A stretch of DNA of 64,000 nucleotides, from the NCBI GenBank assembly GCA_036489565.1, contig DASXFN010000079.1, positions 7,864 through 71,863 on the forward strand, in the 5' to 3' direction. Position 1 is the stretch's first letter; every line of letters begins with the position of its first letter. This document shows positions 52,059 through 60,914 of this stretch, piece by piece. The translations under genes were made by a program, and so were the position numbers. Source of the DNA: JAICKN01 sp036489565 (GTDB taxonomy: Bacteria > Acidobacteriota > Terriglobia > Terriglobales > Acidobacteriaceae). The notes beneath the pieces are model-generated. The model saw only the letters and a program-made list of their open reading frames with translations, did no database searches and was not told the DNA's origin.

Positions 52059-52502
52059 CTACTTCTCCGCCGGACTCTTCTTAAACAAGATTGCCGCCAC
52101 AAACGCCGCCACCGCGCCTATAAGCCATTCCATCCGCCAAAGCTGAATAGCCTGAAAATCGGCGAAGTTCTCCGCGCTATACACAAATCCCGTGACCAGC
52201 GCACCCAGCAGGCAGCCTACGCCAGCGAGGAATGCGATTAAAGAAGCTGTGGGGAGGCCCAGCTTCGTCTTGATGTTTTGGAACTGTAGGACATTGAGAA
52301 ACTGCATTACTTCTATCCAACTGCTTTGGGAAGGGCTGTCTTGTAATTGGCGGGGGGAGCCACAAGCATGACAAAAGCCAGCGCCGAGCATGAATTCCGT
52401 GCCGCAGCGGCACGCAGCAGCCACGGAGGAAGAGGCCACCGGCCCTACGACCAGGGGAGGACGCCAGAATTCATGATCTACTTTGTTGATAACTTCCGAC
52501 AT
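52059..52502 (-). CDS. Zinc-ribbon membrane protein of unknown function
   Basis: 147 residues. A cysteine cluster CRCGTEFMLGAGFCHACG (about 32-49) forms a zinc ribbon. Two membrane spans follow (about 83-103 and 120-140) with a short KKSPAEK tail. No catalytic motif seen. Small zinc-ribbon membrane proteins of this sort often have unknown roles. It is convergent with citrate synthase. Confidence 0.7.
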   Translation of the reverse strand: MSEVINKVDHEFWRPPLVVGPVASSSVAAACRCGTEFMLGAGFCHACGSPRQLQDSPSQSSWIEVMQFLNVLQFQNIKTKLGLPTASLIAFLAGVGCLLGALVTGFVYSAENFADFQAIQLWRMEWLIGAVAAFVAAILFKKSPAEK

Positions 52503-52796
52503 GAAGCACGCCTTTCCAACTGACAGTGCAAACCTGTGACCAAATCTAAAACACCACGGTAACTAGATAAGTTATTGATTCGGTACGCGTTTGCTCATCC
52601 TGCGATCTCTTCGCAATATGCCTGGGGAAGGCAATAATTACGCGAAGCGGCAAAGATTATCGAAAAGAACTACCTGCATTGTGTTCTTTTCGGAATCCGC
52701 AAAGGAATAACCCTCTTGATTCTCGCGCGGAGCGACCACGCAAATCATATAAACTGGCAAAAGACGGCCTGGCGGAACTTAAGAGAGACCTGAGAC

Positions 52797-54008
52797 TTGC
52801 GCGTAGCCTATAGATTGGCTTTTGTTTTTTTGCTGCTTGGCGTATGCCTCGCGCAGACCAACACTTCGCCGCGTACCTCTGTCACCCCAACCTTCCGTCC
52901 CAATGATCCCTTAAATGCCGCCGCCTACGAGCACTTTTACAACCTGGAATACCCTCGGGCGGTCGAAAATTTCCAGCAAATCGTGCAAAGGCACCCCGAT
53001 GATCCCTTTGCCGTCAATCATCTGCTTACCGCAGTGCTCATGCGCGAACTTTACCGCATGGGGGCCATGAACAGCGGAGAGTATGCAAACGACAGTTTTA
53101 TTGGCGATGCCCACCGCGCCGCCGATCCAAAGGCCAAAGAGCAGATACAGAAACTGGTGGAGCGTGCTGAGGCCCTCGAAGACGCGCGGCTCAAAACCAA
53201 CCCTAAAGACATAGACGCCCTCTACGCCCGCGGGGTCACGCGGGCAAACCTCTCGCTCTATACGGCTTTGGTGGAGCGCGCGTGGTTTTCCGCACTGCGC
53301 AACGCAGTCGGCGCCCGGCATGACCATGAGCGCGTATTGGAATTGGAGCCCCATTACACTGACGCCAAACTGGTCGTCGGCACCCACCTCTACGTGCTCG
53401 GCAGTCTGCCCTGGAGCGTGAAGGTTGCGGTTGCCATGGTGGGGTTAAGCGGCAGCAAGGACAAAGGAATTCAATATCTTCAGGACGTTGCCAACTCCAA
53501 TGGCGAATCCAGCGTGGATGCAAAAATCGTGCTCGCGCTGTTCTTACGCCGCGAACACCGCTATCAGGAATCCTTGCAGATCATCCGCGGGCTGGCCGTA
53601 GCTTATCCGCGGAACCTCTTATTTGCTCTCGAAGAAGGCAATCTGTTGCGCGCGCAAGGGCACAACCAGGAAGCCGCCACAGTTTACAGAAAAGTATTTC
53701 AAGCCGGAAGGGAAGGACACTATCCCGGGCTGCACTACGAGTTGGCGGCCTTAAGCCTAGGCGATGTACTGCGCTCCCAAAAGGATTATCGCGGCGCGGC
53801 CGCCGCTTACCTTGACTCGGAAGGCGTTAAAGATGCCGACCCGGAATACAAGCAACGGGCAGCCCTATCCGCCGGGCAAATGTACGACAGTTTGTCCAAT
53901 CGCAGCCTCGCCATCAAGGAATATCAGGCTGCTCTGGCCATCGATGGAAAATCCCCGCAAGCTGACTCGGCACGCAAATGCCTGCAAAACCCTTGTCCGG
54001 CGCACTGA
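52797..54008 (+). CDS. Secreted tetratricopeptide-repeat protein
   Basis: 403 residues if started at TTG 52797, needed for the signal peptide (YRLAFVFLLLGVCLAQT). TPR-like helical repeats through about 40-395 (for example YEHFYNLEYPRAVENFQQIVQRHPDD near residue 42 and SLAIKEYQAALAIDGKSPQADSA at the end). It would mediate protein contacts in the periplasm. No partner can be named from the neighbourhood. Confidence 0.85.
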   Translation: MRVAYRLAFVFLLLGVCLAQTNTSPRTSVTPTFRPNDPLNAAAYEHFYNLEYPRAVENFQQIVQRHPDDPFAVNHLLTAVLMRELYRMGAMNSGEYANDSFIGDAHRAADPKAKEQIQKLVERAEALEDARLKTNPKDIDALYARGVTRANLSLYTALVERAWFSALRNAVGARHDHERVLELEPHYTDAKLVVGTHLYVLGSLPWSVKVAVAMVGLSGSKDKGIQYLQDVANSNGESSVDAKIVLALFLRREHRYQESLQIIRGLAVAYPRNLLFALEEGNLLRAQGHNQEAATVYRKVFQAGREGHYPGLHYELAALSLGDVLRSQKDYRGAAAAYLDSEGVKDADPEYKQRAALSAGQMYDSLSNRSLAIKEYQAALAIDGKSPQADSARKCLQNPCPAH

Positions 54009-54074
54009 CAAATTGAACTTTCGGGCCTTCTCCGGCGTATCATGAAGTGAAACAACCGACAATGGAGGCCGGTT

Positions 54075-54386
54075 ATGTATTGCAACTATTGCGGCAAAGT
54101 AATCCAGGACGATGCTCAGCATTGTGCCTATTGCGGTAAGCGCGTAGGCGGTGTCGCGGGACGCAAACGCCTCATTCGCTCCCGCACCGACCGCAAAATC
54201 GCCGGAGTTTGCGCTGGCGTGGCCGAATACTTTGATTTGGACGTGACCGTGGTCCGTCTTGTATGGCTCATCGCGGGCGTAATGACGGTCGTGGGATGTT
54301 TGTCCTACCCCATCGCCTGGATTGTCATGCCTGAGGAGCCTTTGGCATTGCCCATGCCCTCTGGCTACCAGGTGACGAATCCTTAG
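54075..54386 (+). CDS. PspC-domain protein with N-terminal zinc ribbon
   Basis: 103 residues. Zinc ribbon MYCNYCGKVIQDDAQHCAYCG (two CxxC pairs, residues 3-6 and 17-20) fused to a PspC domain RSRTDRKIAGVCAGVAEYFDLD followed by one or two membrane spans. PspC proteins take part in membrane-stress response. Good ribosome site GGAGG eight bases before the ATG. Confidence 0.92.
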   Translation: MYCNYCGKVIQDDAQHCAYCGKRVGGVAGRKRLIRSRTDRKIAGVCAGVAEYFDLDVTVVRLVWLIAGVMTVVGCLSYPIAWIVMPEEPLALPMPSGYQVTNP

Positions 54387-54426
54387 TCCGCATCGCCCAT
54401 GGCAATTGCCGGAATGATTTTTCTGA

Positions 54427-55227
54427 ATGAAGCGAATCCGCAGCGCTGACGCCGAAATTGCCTATGACGTGCTGGGCAACGGCCCTCCCGTTATCCTGCT
54501 TCATCCTTTTCCTACGAACCACGAAATGTGGCTGCCTGCCATTCAGCCTCTCATCTCCCGCTTCCGTCTCGTCCTGCCCGATTTGCGAGGCCACGGCGAT
54601 TCCGAACTGGGAGAAGGCCCGGCACTCATGGAAAAACATGCGGCTGACATCGCCCGCATCATGGACGATGCAGAAATTCGCCGCGCTCCATTGGTCGGAA
54701 ACTCCATCGGCGGCTACGCCATCTTCGAATTTTGGCGTCGCTTTCGTGAGCGCGTTTCCGGCCTGGTCTTGTGCAACACCAAATTACAAGCCGACACGCC
54801 GGAAGAACGCAACACTCGATTGCAGTCTGCCGCCACCGTCCTGGAAGCAGGCACAGAGCCATTTTTTGCCAGCCAATTGACCCGCCTCTTAGGTAAGACC
54901 ACCCAATTCTCTCGTCCTGATCTGGTCGAGGGCGCATTGCGCATGATGCAAAAAATGTCCGCCGAAAATGTTGCGATGGTGCAACGCGGAATGGCCGCCC
55001 GCCCGGATTCGCTCGCGACGTCGAAAACCATTGACGTGCCAACGCTCATCATCACGGGAACCGAAGATGCGCTCACCGGCGCTCCCCAGGCGGAAGTCAT
55101 GCACCAAAACATTGCAGGCAGCGAATTGAAGACAGTGAACAAGGCTGGACACTATTCCCCGTGGGAACAGCCCGAAGAAATCGGAAGATTGTTGCGGCAA
55201 TTCCTGGATGCACGCGCCTCGCAATGA
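54427..55227 (+). CDS. Alpha/beta-hydrolase
   Basis: 266 residues. Fold and triad: oxyanion region VILLHPFPTNHEMW, nucleophile Ser in VGNSIGGYAIFEF (about residue 98), acid in IITGTEDALTGAP, His in KAGHYSPWEQPEEI. Resembles 3-oxoadipate enol-lactonase-like and esterase members; substrate unknown. No signal peptide. Confidence 0.88.
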   Translation: MKRIRSADAEIAYDVLGNGPPVILLHPFPTNHEMWLPAIQPLISRFRLVLPDLRGHGDSELGEGPALMEKHAADIARIMDDAEIRRAPLVGNSIGGYAIFEFWRRFRERVSGLVLCNTKLQADTPEERNTRLQSAATVLEAGTEPFFASQLTRLLGKTTQFSRPDLVEGALRMMQKMSAENVAMVQRGMAARPDSLATSKTIDVPTLIITGTEDALTGAPQAEVMHQNIAGSELKTVNKAGHYSPWEQPEEIGRLLRQFLDARASQ

Positions 55228-55738
55228 ATTTTCCCTCGCAAATCTACGGCTCGTCTCAGGCTTTTACCTTAAGTTATTGATTTCTATGTACTTCTGGGTG
55301 GATCAATCTAAGATTTTTCTTGCCTTGCATGTAGGTACTTGCCTAAAATTCTTTCAATTTGATTTTGCTTCTTTCCGTTTTCGTTTAGCCATTTCAAAGA
55401 GCAAAAATCACTGGATTCAAAAAGCCTGGGGGATTGAGAAAGAAATGGAATCCTCCGATCTGCCAACCTGCATAAGCTGATTGCGTTCCGGGCAGTACGC
55501 AACGGCGGGCACTAACCAATCCGAGAGCACTGCGGGGCAACCGCAGACACGGAGCGCTGTTTTTTGAAAAGCAGCCGGCGCTGCGTACGGATAGCTGTGT
55601 TCATTTGCGGCACACGACGGCTCAAAAACCGTGGAGTGGCGTGAAGAGGATGAGCGCGGCATGCAAGAGGTCCGGTGGCATTGCAAAGCAATGCTGGCAG
55701 GCCAGAAATACCAATCAAAATTCTGGAGAAATCGAAAA
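55228..55738. other. Long intergenic region with candidate structured leader
   Basis: 511 bases with no convincing gene. The first part (55260-55400) is A+T-rich. From about 55480 to 55640 several short stems occur: TTGCGT/ACGCAA (55482-55504), CTGCGG/CCGCAG (55532-55548), an AGCGCTG/CAGC...GCGCT pair, and ACGG/CCGT. These may form a 5' leader RNA of the secreted protein at 55739. It does not match the riboswitch classes I know well. A GGAG site at 55725-55728 serves the next gene. Confidence 0.4.
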
Positions 55739-56797
55739 ATGAAGTGGACTCTTCACGTCTCTCGCGTAATCATCTGTTCCCTTATCACTGCTTCGGCCGC
55801 ATTTGCTGGGGTTTCCATCTCTGCACCATCCAACAATTCCAAGGTTGGAACTTCGGTTCAGTTTATCGCTACTTCTGAGTCGCCCTCTTGCTCGAAAGGC
55901 GTATCTTCCATGGGGATTTACACGGCGCCCGGGAAGCTGGTCTATACCACTCAGGGATCCAAACTGAACACCAGCATTACCTTAGGCGCAGGAACTTACA
56001 ATGCGGTCGTCCAGGAATGGGATGGCTGCGGCTGGAGCGCCAAGAAGCAGGTCACAATTACAGTTGGCAGCGGCGGTTCATCAGGAGGAAGTTCTCCGGC
56101 ACCTCCCAGCGGCGCAAATGTTTTTTCCAACCTTCAAGCGGACAAGAATTGGAACGGATACGCTCTGCTGCCTCCCGGCTACGGAATTTGCGATAGTTGC
56201 ACATCAACGAACACGAAGGCCAGTTGGTCCACGGCCCAAGGGGTAAGTTCTCCCTCTTTGAGCGGCAAGTCCATGAAGTTCAGCCTCGGCGGCAACATGT
56301 CATTTGGTGACATTCTCTGGAACCAGAAATTCACCACCCGCTTGGCTGATCAGAAGAGCGTCCCGAATTACCATCAGTTCACCTACGACGTCTATTTCTA
56401 CATTGCTGATGCCTCGGTTTCGCAGGCCCTGGAATTCGACATCAATCAATTCATCAATGGAAAGTCCTATATCTGGGGCCACGAGTGCCGCATCGCCGGT
56501 GGGCACGAGTGGGACACTTGGAACAACCAGACTATGCATTGGGTAAAGAGCGGCATTCCCTGCAATCCCAAGAGCGGCGCCTGGAACCATCTTGTGATTC
56601 AAGCTGAACGGACCTCTGACGATCACATTCACTTCATCTCCATCACGCTGAATGATGTCACCTCCAAGGTGGACCGTTATGACACGCCAACTAAAACCAC
56701 CTGGTACGGCATGACCATCAACTACCAGATGGATGGAAACAGCGCACAGAAAGACTATTCGGTGTATTTGGATAAGTTGAACTTTTACTACAAATAA
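55739..56797 (+). CDS. Secreted protein with Ig-like domain, unknown function
   Basis: 352 residues from ATG at 55739 (GGAG ten bases before); a longer frame from 55631 would overlap the leader. Signal peptide 1-23 (ending AAFAG). An Ig-like domain follows (about 25-115, VSISAPSNNSKVGTSVQFIA), then a Gly/Ser/Pro linker and a C-terminal domain (about 130-352) rich in aromatic residues (HQFTYDVYFYIADAS, HEWDTWNNQTMHWVKSG) that could be a carbohydrate-binding or lectin-like beta-sandwich. Cysteines likely form disulphides. No family named with confidence. A strong terminator follows. Confidence 0.8.
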   Translation: MKWTLHVSRVIICSLITASAAFAGVSISAPSNNSKVGTSVQFIATSESPSCSKGVSSMGIYTAPGKLVYTTQGSKLNTSITLGAGTYNAVVQEWDGCGWSAKKQVTITVGSGGSSGGSSPAPPSGANVFSNLQADKNWNGYALLPPGYGICDSCTSTNTKASWSTAQGVSSPSLSGKSMKFSLGGNMSFGDILWNQKFTTRLADQKSVPNYHQFTYDVYFYIADASVSQALEFDINQFINGKSYIWGHECRIAGGHEWDTWNNQTMHWVKSGIPCNPKSGAWNHLVIQAERTSDDHIHFISITLNDVTSKVDRYDTPTKTTWYGMTINYQMDGNSAQKDYSVYLDKLNFYYK

Positions 56798-56817
56798 CGT
56801 TTGGCAAGTCTTGTATG

Positions 56818-56845
56818 GGCGCACTCGAAAGAGTGCGCCTTTTTT
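56818..56845 (+). terminator. Strong factor-independent terminator
   Basis: A 9-bp perfect stem GGCGCACTC / GAGTGCGCC with GAAA loop (56818-56839) followed by six T. It ends the transcript of the secreted Ig-like protein. Confidence 0.92.
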
Positions 56846-56913
56846 GTTTCCTCCGGTTCGCCGTCACGAAAGCGCGATGAAGAAAGCGCGAACACTCCTA
56901 CTCTGGATGGCGG

Positions 56914-56919
56914 TATAAT
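56914..56919 (+). promoter_or_regulatory. Possible -10 element
   Basis: TATAAT, 25 bases before the ATG at 56945, with AGGTG at 56936-56940 as ribosome site. No good -35 hexamer was found at the usual distance. Confidence 0.35.
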
Positions 56920-56944
56920 TCCGTTAGAGCCGTGCAGGTGTCCT

Positions 56945-57970
56945 ATGCGCTCCCACCAGCTTCCCATTCTTCCCCGCACTATCGTTCACCTCTCGATGCT
57001 GGTGCTGTTGCTCGCCGTTCCTGCCCTCCTGCGCGCGGATGACCAAAAATCCCCAGCCGCGTCTGGTCAACCGCTTAAGGGCGAACTCACTAAAGAAGAC
57101 CGCATTGATATCCTGCGAACCTTTACCGCCGACCTCACCTACGTGCGTACCGTATTTCCCATGGGAAAAACCGGACTCTCTTTAAAAGACGGCAAAATCA
57201 CCCCGAGCGGCGATGATCTGCGGCAAGATTTGGCTTTGTGGGGTCCTTCGGTGAAGCCCGGCGACCAGGTGCTTATCAGCTTAGTGGCATTTAAGGGAGA
57301 CCGCATCCGCTTTGAAATCAATGGTGGCCCCGTCAAAAGAAAAAAATGGTACCAGCATATTGAAGTAGGTATGGGCGGAGACACACAGCCGGTCGCTCCC
57401 AGCGACTCCAACTCCAACCCCCGCGGCTCCTACGTGGACCTAGTTTTCGACCATCATATTCCCGACATCAACGCCAAGCGCGTCCAGGAATTGCTCCAGC
57501 CCGTATTCGATTTCAACTCCAAATCGGGCGTGGATGCCTATCTCGAGAGCGTCCCTCCCATCGTGCAGAAGGCGATTAAAGCGCATCAGGTGCTGGTGGG
57601 AATGAATCGCGAGATGGTCCTTTATTCCAAAGGCCAGGCGCCAAAGAAAATTCGCGAGAAGGATTCTACCGGCACCGAATACGAAGAGTGGATTTACGGC
57701 GAGCCTCCGCAGGACGTGGATTTTGTCCGCTTCGTGGGCGACGAAGTGGTGCGCGTCGAGAACATGAAAGTGGATGGCCAGAAAACCGTAAAAACACAAA
57801 AAGAAGTAGATCTCGAACCTTCCGAGGCCGCCAAAGCAGCGGAACCCTCGAAAGACGCTGCTCCTCCCACATTGCGCCGTCCCGGAGAACCAGCCCCAGC
57901 CGATCCGCAGATCAATCCCCGCCAGAACTTCGCCCGCGAAGCGACAACACCGCCCGATTTACTCAGGTAG
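56945..57970 (+). CDS. Secreted protein of unknown function with acidic/proline tail
   Basis: 341 residues from ATG at 56945, giving a signal peptide (HLSMLVLLLAVPALLRADD). The middle part is helical and beta-mixed (DLTYVRTVFPMGKTGLSLKDG, VLISLVAFKGDRIRFEINGGP, VDLVFDHHIPDINAKRVQEL) and the last 60 residues are Ala/Pro/Glu-rich. No family recognised. Typical of exported proteins restricted to this phylum (inference). Confidence 0.72.
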   Translation: MRSHQLPILPRTIVHLSMLVLLLAVPALLRADDQKSPAASGQPLKGELTKEDRIDILRTFTADLTYVRTVFPMGKTGLSLKDGKITPSGDDLRQDLALWGPSVKPGDQVLISLVAFKGDRIRFEINGGPVKRKKWYQHIEVGMGGDTQPVAPSDSNSNPRGSYVDLVFDHHIPDINAKRVQELLQPVFDFNSKSGVDAYLESVPPIVQKAIKAHQVLVGMNREMVLYSKGQAPKKIREKDSTGTEYEEWIYGEPPQDVDFVRFVGDEVVRVENMKVDGQKTVKTQKEVDLEPSEAAKAAEPSKDAAPPTLRRPGEPAPADPQINPRQNFAREATTPPDLLR

Positions 57971-57991
57971 CGAGTCCAACTCCCAAAGTTA

Positions 57992-58028
57992 TGTCATCCC
58001 GAGCAGTTTTGCGAGGGACCTTACGTCG
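57992..58028. repeat. TGTCATCCCGAGC half-repeat
   Basis: TGTCATCCCGAGCAGTTTTGCGAGGGACCTTACGTCG; half-element of the dispersed family between two plus-strand genes. Confidence 0.65.
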
Positions 58029-58137
58029 AATCGAACTGTATATGCCGCTATCGGGAGCAATATTCCCGCCGACCTCTAAAGAAAGCGACTGGCCTCCATC
58101 ACTTGGCCCTTTCCCCACCTCCCTTTACACTAAATAA

Positions 58138-59778
58138 GTGAAGATCGCACTGGGCCAGATCAATCCGACCGTCGGAGACTTCTCCGGCAACGCCCGTAAA
58201 ATTATTGATTTTTCCCATCGCGCGCGGGCCGCAGGAGCGGAGTTGATACTTTTTCCTGAACTCTCCGTCTGTGGCTACCCGCCCCGCGATCTGGTCGAAC
58301 GTGCCTCATTTGTCGCACACAATCGCGAGACTGCGGAACACATTGCCAAGGAGACGCTTGGCATTGCCGTGATCTGCGGACTGGTCACCCCAGCCCAGGC
58401 CGAAACCGGAAAATCCGTGATGAACTCCGCGGCCCTGCTGCAAGAGGGCAAAATCGCCTTCGTGCAGTCGAAAATGCTGCTGCCCACTTATGACGTCTTC
58501 GATGAAATGCGCAACTTCGCGCCCGCCAAAAGTCAGTCGCTATTTTCTCTCGGTGGAAAACAGATTGCGTTAACCATCTGCGAAGACGCCTGGAATGACA
58601 AAAATTTCTGGGACCGCCGCCTCTACGCCTTTGATCCCGTCGAGGCCCTGCTGAAGGCAGGCGGAGAAATCGTCCTCAACATCTCCTCTTCTCCTTTCTG
58701 GACAGGGAAGCGCGAATTGCGCCGCGACATGCTTGCCTCCATCGCCAGGCATCACAAAGTTCCCGTCGCACTCGTGAACCAGGTTGGCGGCAACGACAGT
58801 CTCATATTCGATGGCTCCAGCATGGTGCTCGATAAAACCGGAAAAGTCATTGCGCAGGCAAAGTCGTTCGCCGAAGATTTGATTTTTTTCGACTCCGGCC
58901 AACTTACCGGCGACATTCATGATCAGATTGAAGGTGACGAAGCCAGCGCCTACGAAGCATTAGTGCTTGGCGCCCGCGACTACGTTCGGAAATGCGGCTT
59001 CCGGCAGGTGATCGTGGGCCTGAGCGGCGGAATTGATTCCGCTCTCACCGCCGCCATTGCTGCGGACGCCGTGGGGCCGGAAAACGTAATCGGAGTTGGC
59101 ATGCCCAGTCCCTACTCTTCGCAAGGCTCGATTGATGATGCCCGCGAGCTGGCGAAAAATCTCGGCATTCGCTTTGAATTGTTGTGCATCACCGAAGCGC
59201 TTGAGAGTTTCAAGCTGACTCTGCGTTCTCAATTTTCCGACCTTCGCGAAGACGTGACGGAAGAAAATATCCAATCGAGGATTCGCGGAACGCTGCTCAT
59301 GGCGCTCTCCAATAAATTCGGCGCTCTGGTCCTGAGCACCGGCAACAAAAGCGAAATGGCCGTGGGCTATTGCACGCTCTATGGAGACATGGCTGGAGGC
59401 CTCGCCGTAATTTCTGACGTTCCAAAAACAATGGTGTACCGGCTGGCGCAATATGTGAACTCGCGCCGCGCCGTAATTCCCCGGTCGAGCATCGAGAAGC
59501 CTCCCTCCGCGGAATTGCGGCCCGACCAGAAAGATACTGACTCGCTGCCTCCTTATGAGGTGCTTGATCCCATCCTCGAAGATTACGTCGAGAAGGGACA
59601 AAGCGCGGAGCAGATCGCTAGCAGCCGCGCGTTGCAGATTGAATTGGTTAAGCGCGTCATCCGCATGGTGGAGCGAACTGAGTACAAGCGGCAGCAGGCC
59701 GCGCCGGGACTTAAAGTTTCTGAAAAAGCTTTCGGATACGGCCGCCGCTTTCCGATCGCGGCAAAATCGGATGTGTAA
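58138..59778 (+). CDS. nadE: Glutamine-dependent NAD+ synthetase
   Basis: 546 residues from GTG. N-terminal nitrilase-type glutaminase with triad Glu (LFPELSVCGYPPRD), Lys (QSKMLLPTYDVFDEMRNF) and Cys (LTICEDAWND). C-terminal synthetase with the ATP loop VGLSGGIDSALTAAIAAD and STGNKSEMAVGYCTLYGDMAGG. Both domains are intact. Confidence 0.96.
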   Translation: MKIALGQINPTVGDFSGNARKIIDFSHRARAAGAELILFPELSVCGYPPRDLVERASFVAHNRETAEHIAKETLGIAVICGLVTPAQAETGKSVMNSAALLQEGKIAFVQSKMLLPTYDVFDEMRNFAPAKSQSLFSLGGKQIALTICEDAWNDKNFWDRRLYAFDPVEALLKAGGEIVLNISSSPFWTGKRELRRDMLASIARHHKVPVALVNQVGGNDSLIFDGSSMVLDKTGKVIAQAKSFAEDLIFFDSGQLTGDIHDQIEGDEASAYEALVLGARDYVRKCGFRQVIVGLSGGIDSALTAAIAADAVGPENVIGVGMPSPYSSQGSIDDARELAKNLGIRFELLCITEALESFKLTLRSQFSDLREDVTEENIQSRIRGTLLMALSNKFGALVLSTGNKSEMAVGYCTLYGDMAGGLAVISDVPKTMVYRLAQYVNSRRAVIPRSSIEKPPSAELRPDQKDTDSLPPYEVLDPILEDYVEKGQSAEQIASSRALQIELVKRVIRMVERTEYKRQQAAPGLKVSEKAFGYGRRFPIAAKSDV

Positions 59779-59796
59779 CGGCAACAGAACATGTAG

Positions 59797-59817
59797 CGCC
59801 GGGTCTGTGACCCGGCG
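59797..59817. repeat. Short GC-rich hairpin
   Basis: CGCCGGGTC / GACCCGGCG with TGT loop, between nadE and the DsbA-like gene. No T run, so a weak terminator or an intergenic palindromic repeat. Confidence 0.5.
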
Positions 59818-59888
59818 TCTCCAAACCGCACAATTAGTTTACAAATACTTTATCTCCTGTTCATTTGCATCACGCACGAAAGGAATAC

Positions 59889-60845
59889 ATGAAGCGTAAT
59901 TCGATCCACGCATTTGCCACCATCATCCTGTTCGCGAGTTTCGCCATCGCACAGCAGAAGCAAACTAAAAAACACTCCAGTGGCCCCGCGCCACAAGCGT
60001 TGCCCGCCGCGCCATCTGCCGCTCCCTCCGCGGGCCTGCCTACTGAAGATACGGTCAATGCTTTCATGCGACAGATGATGGGATACGACCCCAATGTCAC
60101 TTGGAAGATTGAAGATATCCGGCCCTCGGGGGCCGCGGGACTGGCGGAAGTCAGCATCGTTGTCGGCAACGCACAGGGCTCCCAGCTCAACAAGTTCTAC
60201 GTGACCGCCGACGGCAAACACGCGGTCATGGGACAGATCATTCCCTTCGGCGAGCATCCATTCGCCGCCACGGCCCAAAAGCTGAACGCCGGAATCAACG
60301 GTCCTTCGAAAGGTCCCGCCGCCGCTCCCGTCACGGTGGTCGAATTCAGCGATCTGCAATGTCCGCATTGCAAAGCTGCGCACCCGATCTTGGATAAACT
60401 ACTCGCCGAAGACACCAATGTTCGCATCGTCTATCAAAACTTCCCGCTCCCCGGCCACGATTGGGCGGAAATGGCCGCAGGATACGCTGACTGCATTGGC
60501 CGCAAATCCGGTTCCAGTAATGGTTCCAGTAATAACGACAATTTCTGGAAGTTTGTTAGCGCCGTGTTTGACGCGCAGTCTGACATTACCGCCGCGAACG
60601 CCGCCGAAAAATTAAGCGCATTGGCCGACCAGTCGGGAGAAAAGGGAACGGAAATCGCCGCCTGCGCCGCCACTCCCGATACCACTGCCCGCGTGCAGCA
60701 TTCCGTCGAGCTCGGCAAATCAGTCGGAGTCAACGGCACTCCCACGGTCTTTATTAATGGACGCACCATCACCAGCCTGGCGTCGGTCCCGTTTGATGCG
60801 CTCAAGCAGTTGGTGGACTTCGCCGCGACCGACGGTAAGCAGTAG
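59889..60845 (+). CDS. DsbA-family thiol-disulphide protein
   Basis: 318 residues from ATG at 59889, with AAAGGA just before it and the signal peptide following (HAFATIILFASFAIAQQ). A small N-terminal domain (about 45-135) precedes a thioredoxin/DsbA domain with CPHC in FSDLQCPHCKAAHPIL (about residue 163) and a cis-Pro region GVNGTPTVFINGR. Works as periplasmic oxidoreductase or isomerase. Confidence 0.92.
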   Translation: MKRNSIHAFATIILFASFAIAQQKQTKKHSSGPAPQALPAAPSAAPSAGLPTEDTVNAFMRQMMGYDPNVTWKIEDIRPSGAAGLAEVSIVVGNAQGSQLNKFYVTADGKHAVMGQIIPFGEHPFAATAQKLNAGINGPSKGPAAAPVTVVEFSDLQCPHCKAAHPILDKLLAEDTNVRIVYQNFPLPGHDWAEMAAGYADCIGRKSGSSNGSSNNDNFWKFVSAVFDAQSDITAANAAEKLSALADQSGEKGTEIAACAATPDTTARVQHSVELGKSVGVNGTPTVFINGRTITSLASVPFDALKQLVDFAATDGKQ

Positions 60846-60856
60846 CTAACAGGAGG

Positions 60857-60899
60857 CTGCCCCACGCTTCGCGGGTTTTGAAGCGTGGGCAGAATTTTC
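60857..60899 (+). terminator. Terminator after the DsbA-like gene
   Basis: Stem CTGCCCCACGCTTC / GAAGCGTGGGCAG (60857-60870 with 60880-60892, one bulge) followed by AATTTTCTT. Also close to the convergent gene stop at 60915. Confidence 0.7.
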
Positions 60900-60914
60900 T
60901 TCAATTTCCTCTTT

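Noticed and set aside
55208..55480. 90-residue plus-strand frame after the alpha/beta hydrolase
   Set aside because: Overlaps the hydrolase end, A+T-rich with odd composition (many Phe, Leu and Ser) and no ribosome site or family match.
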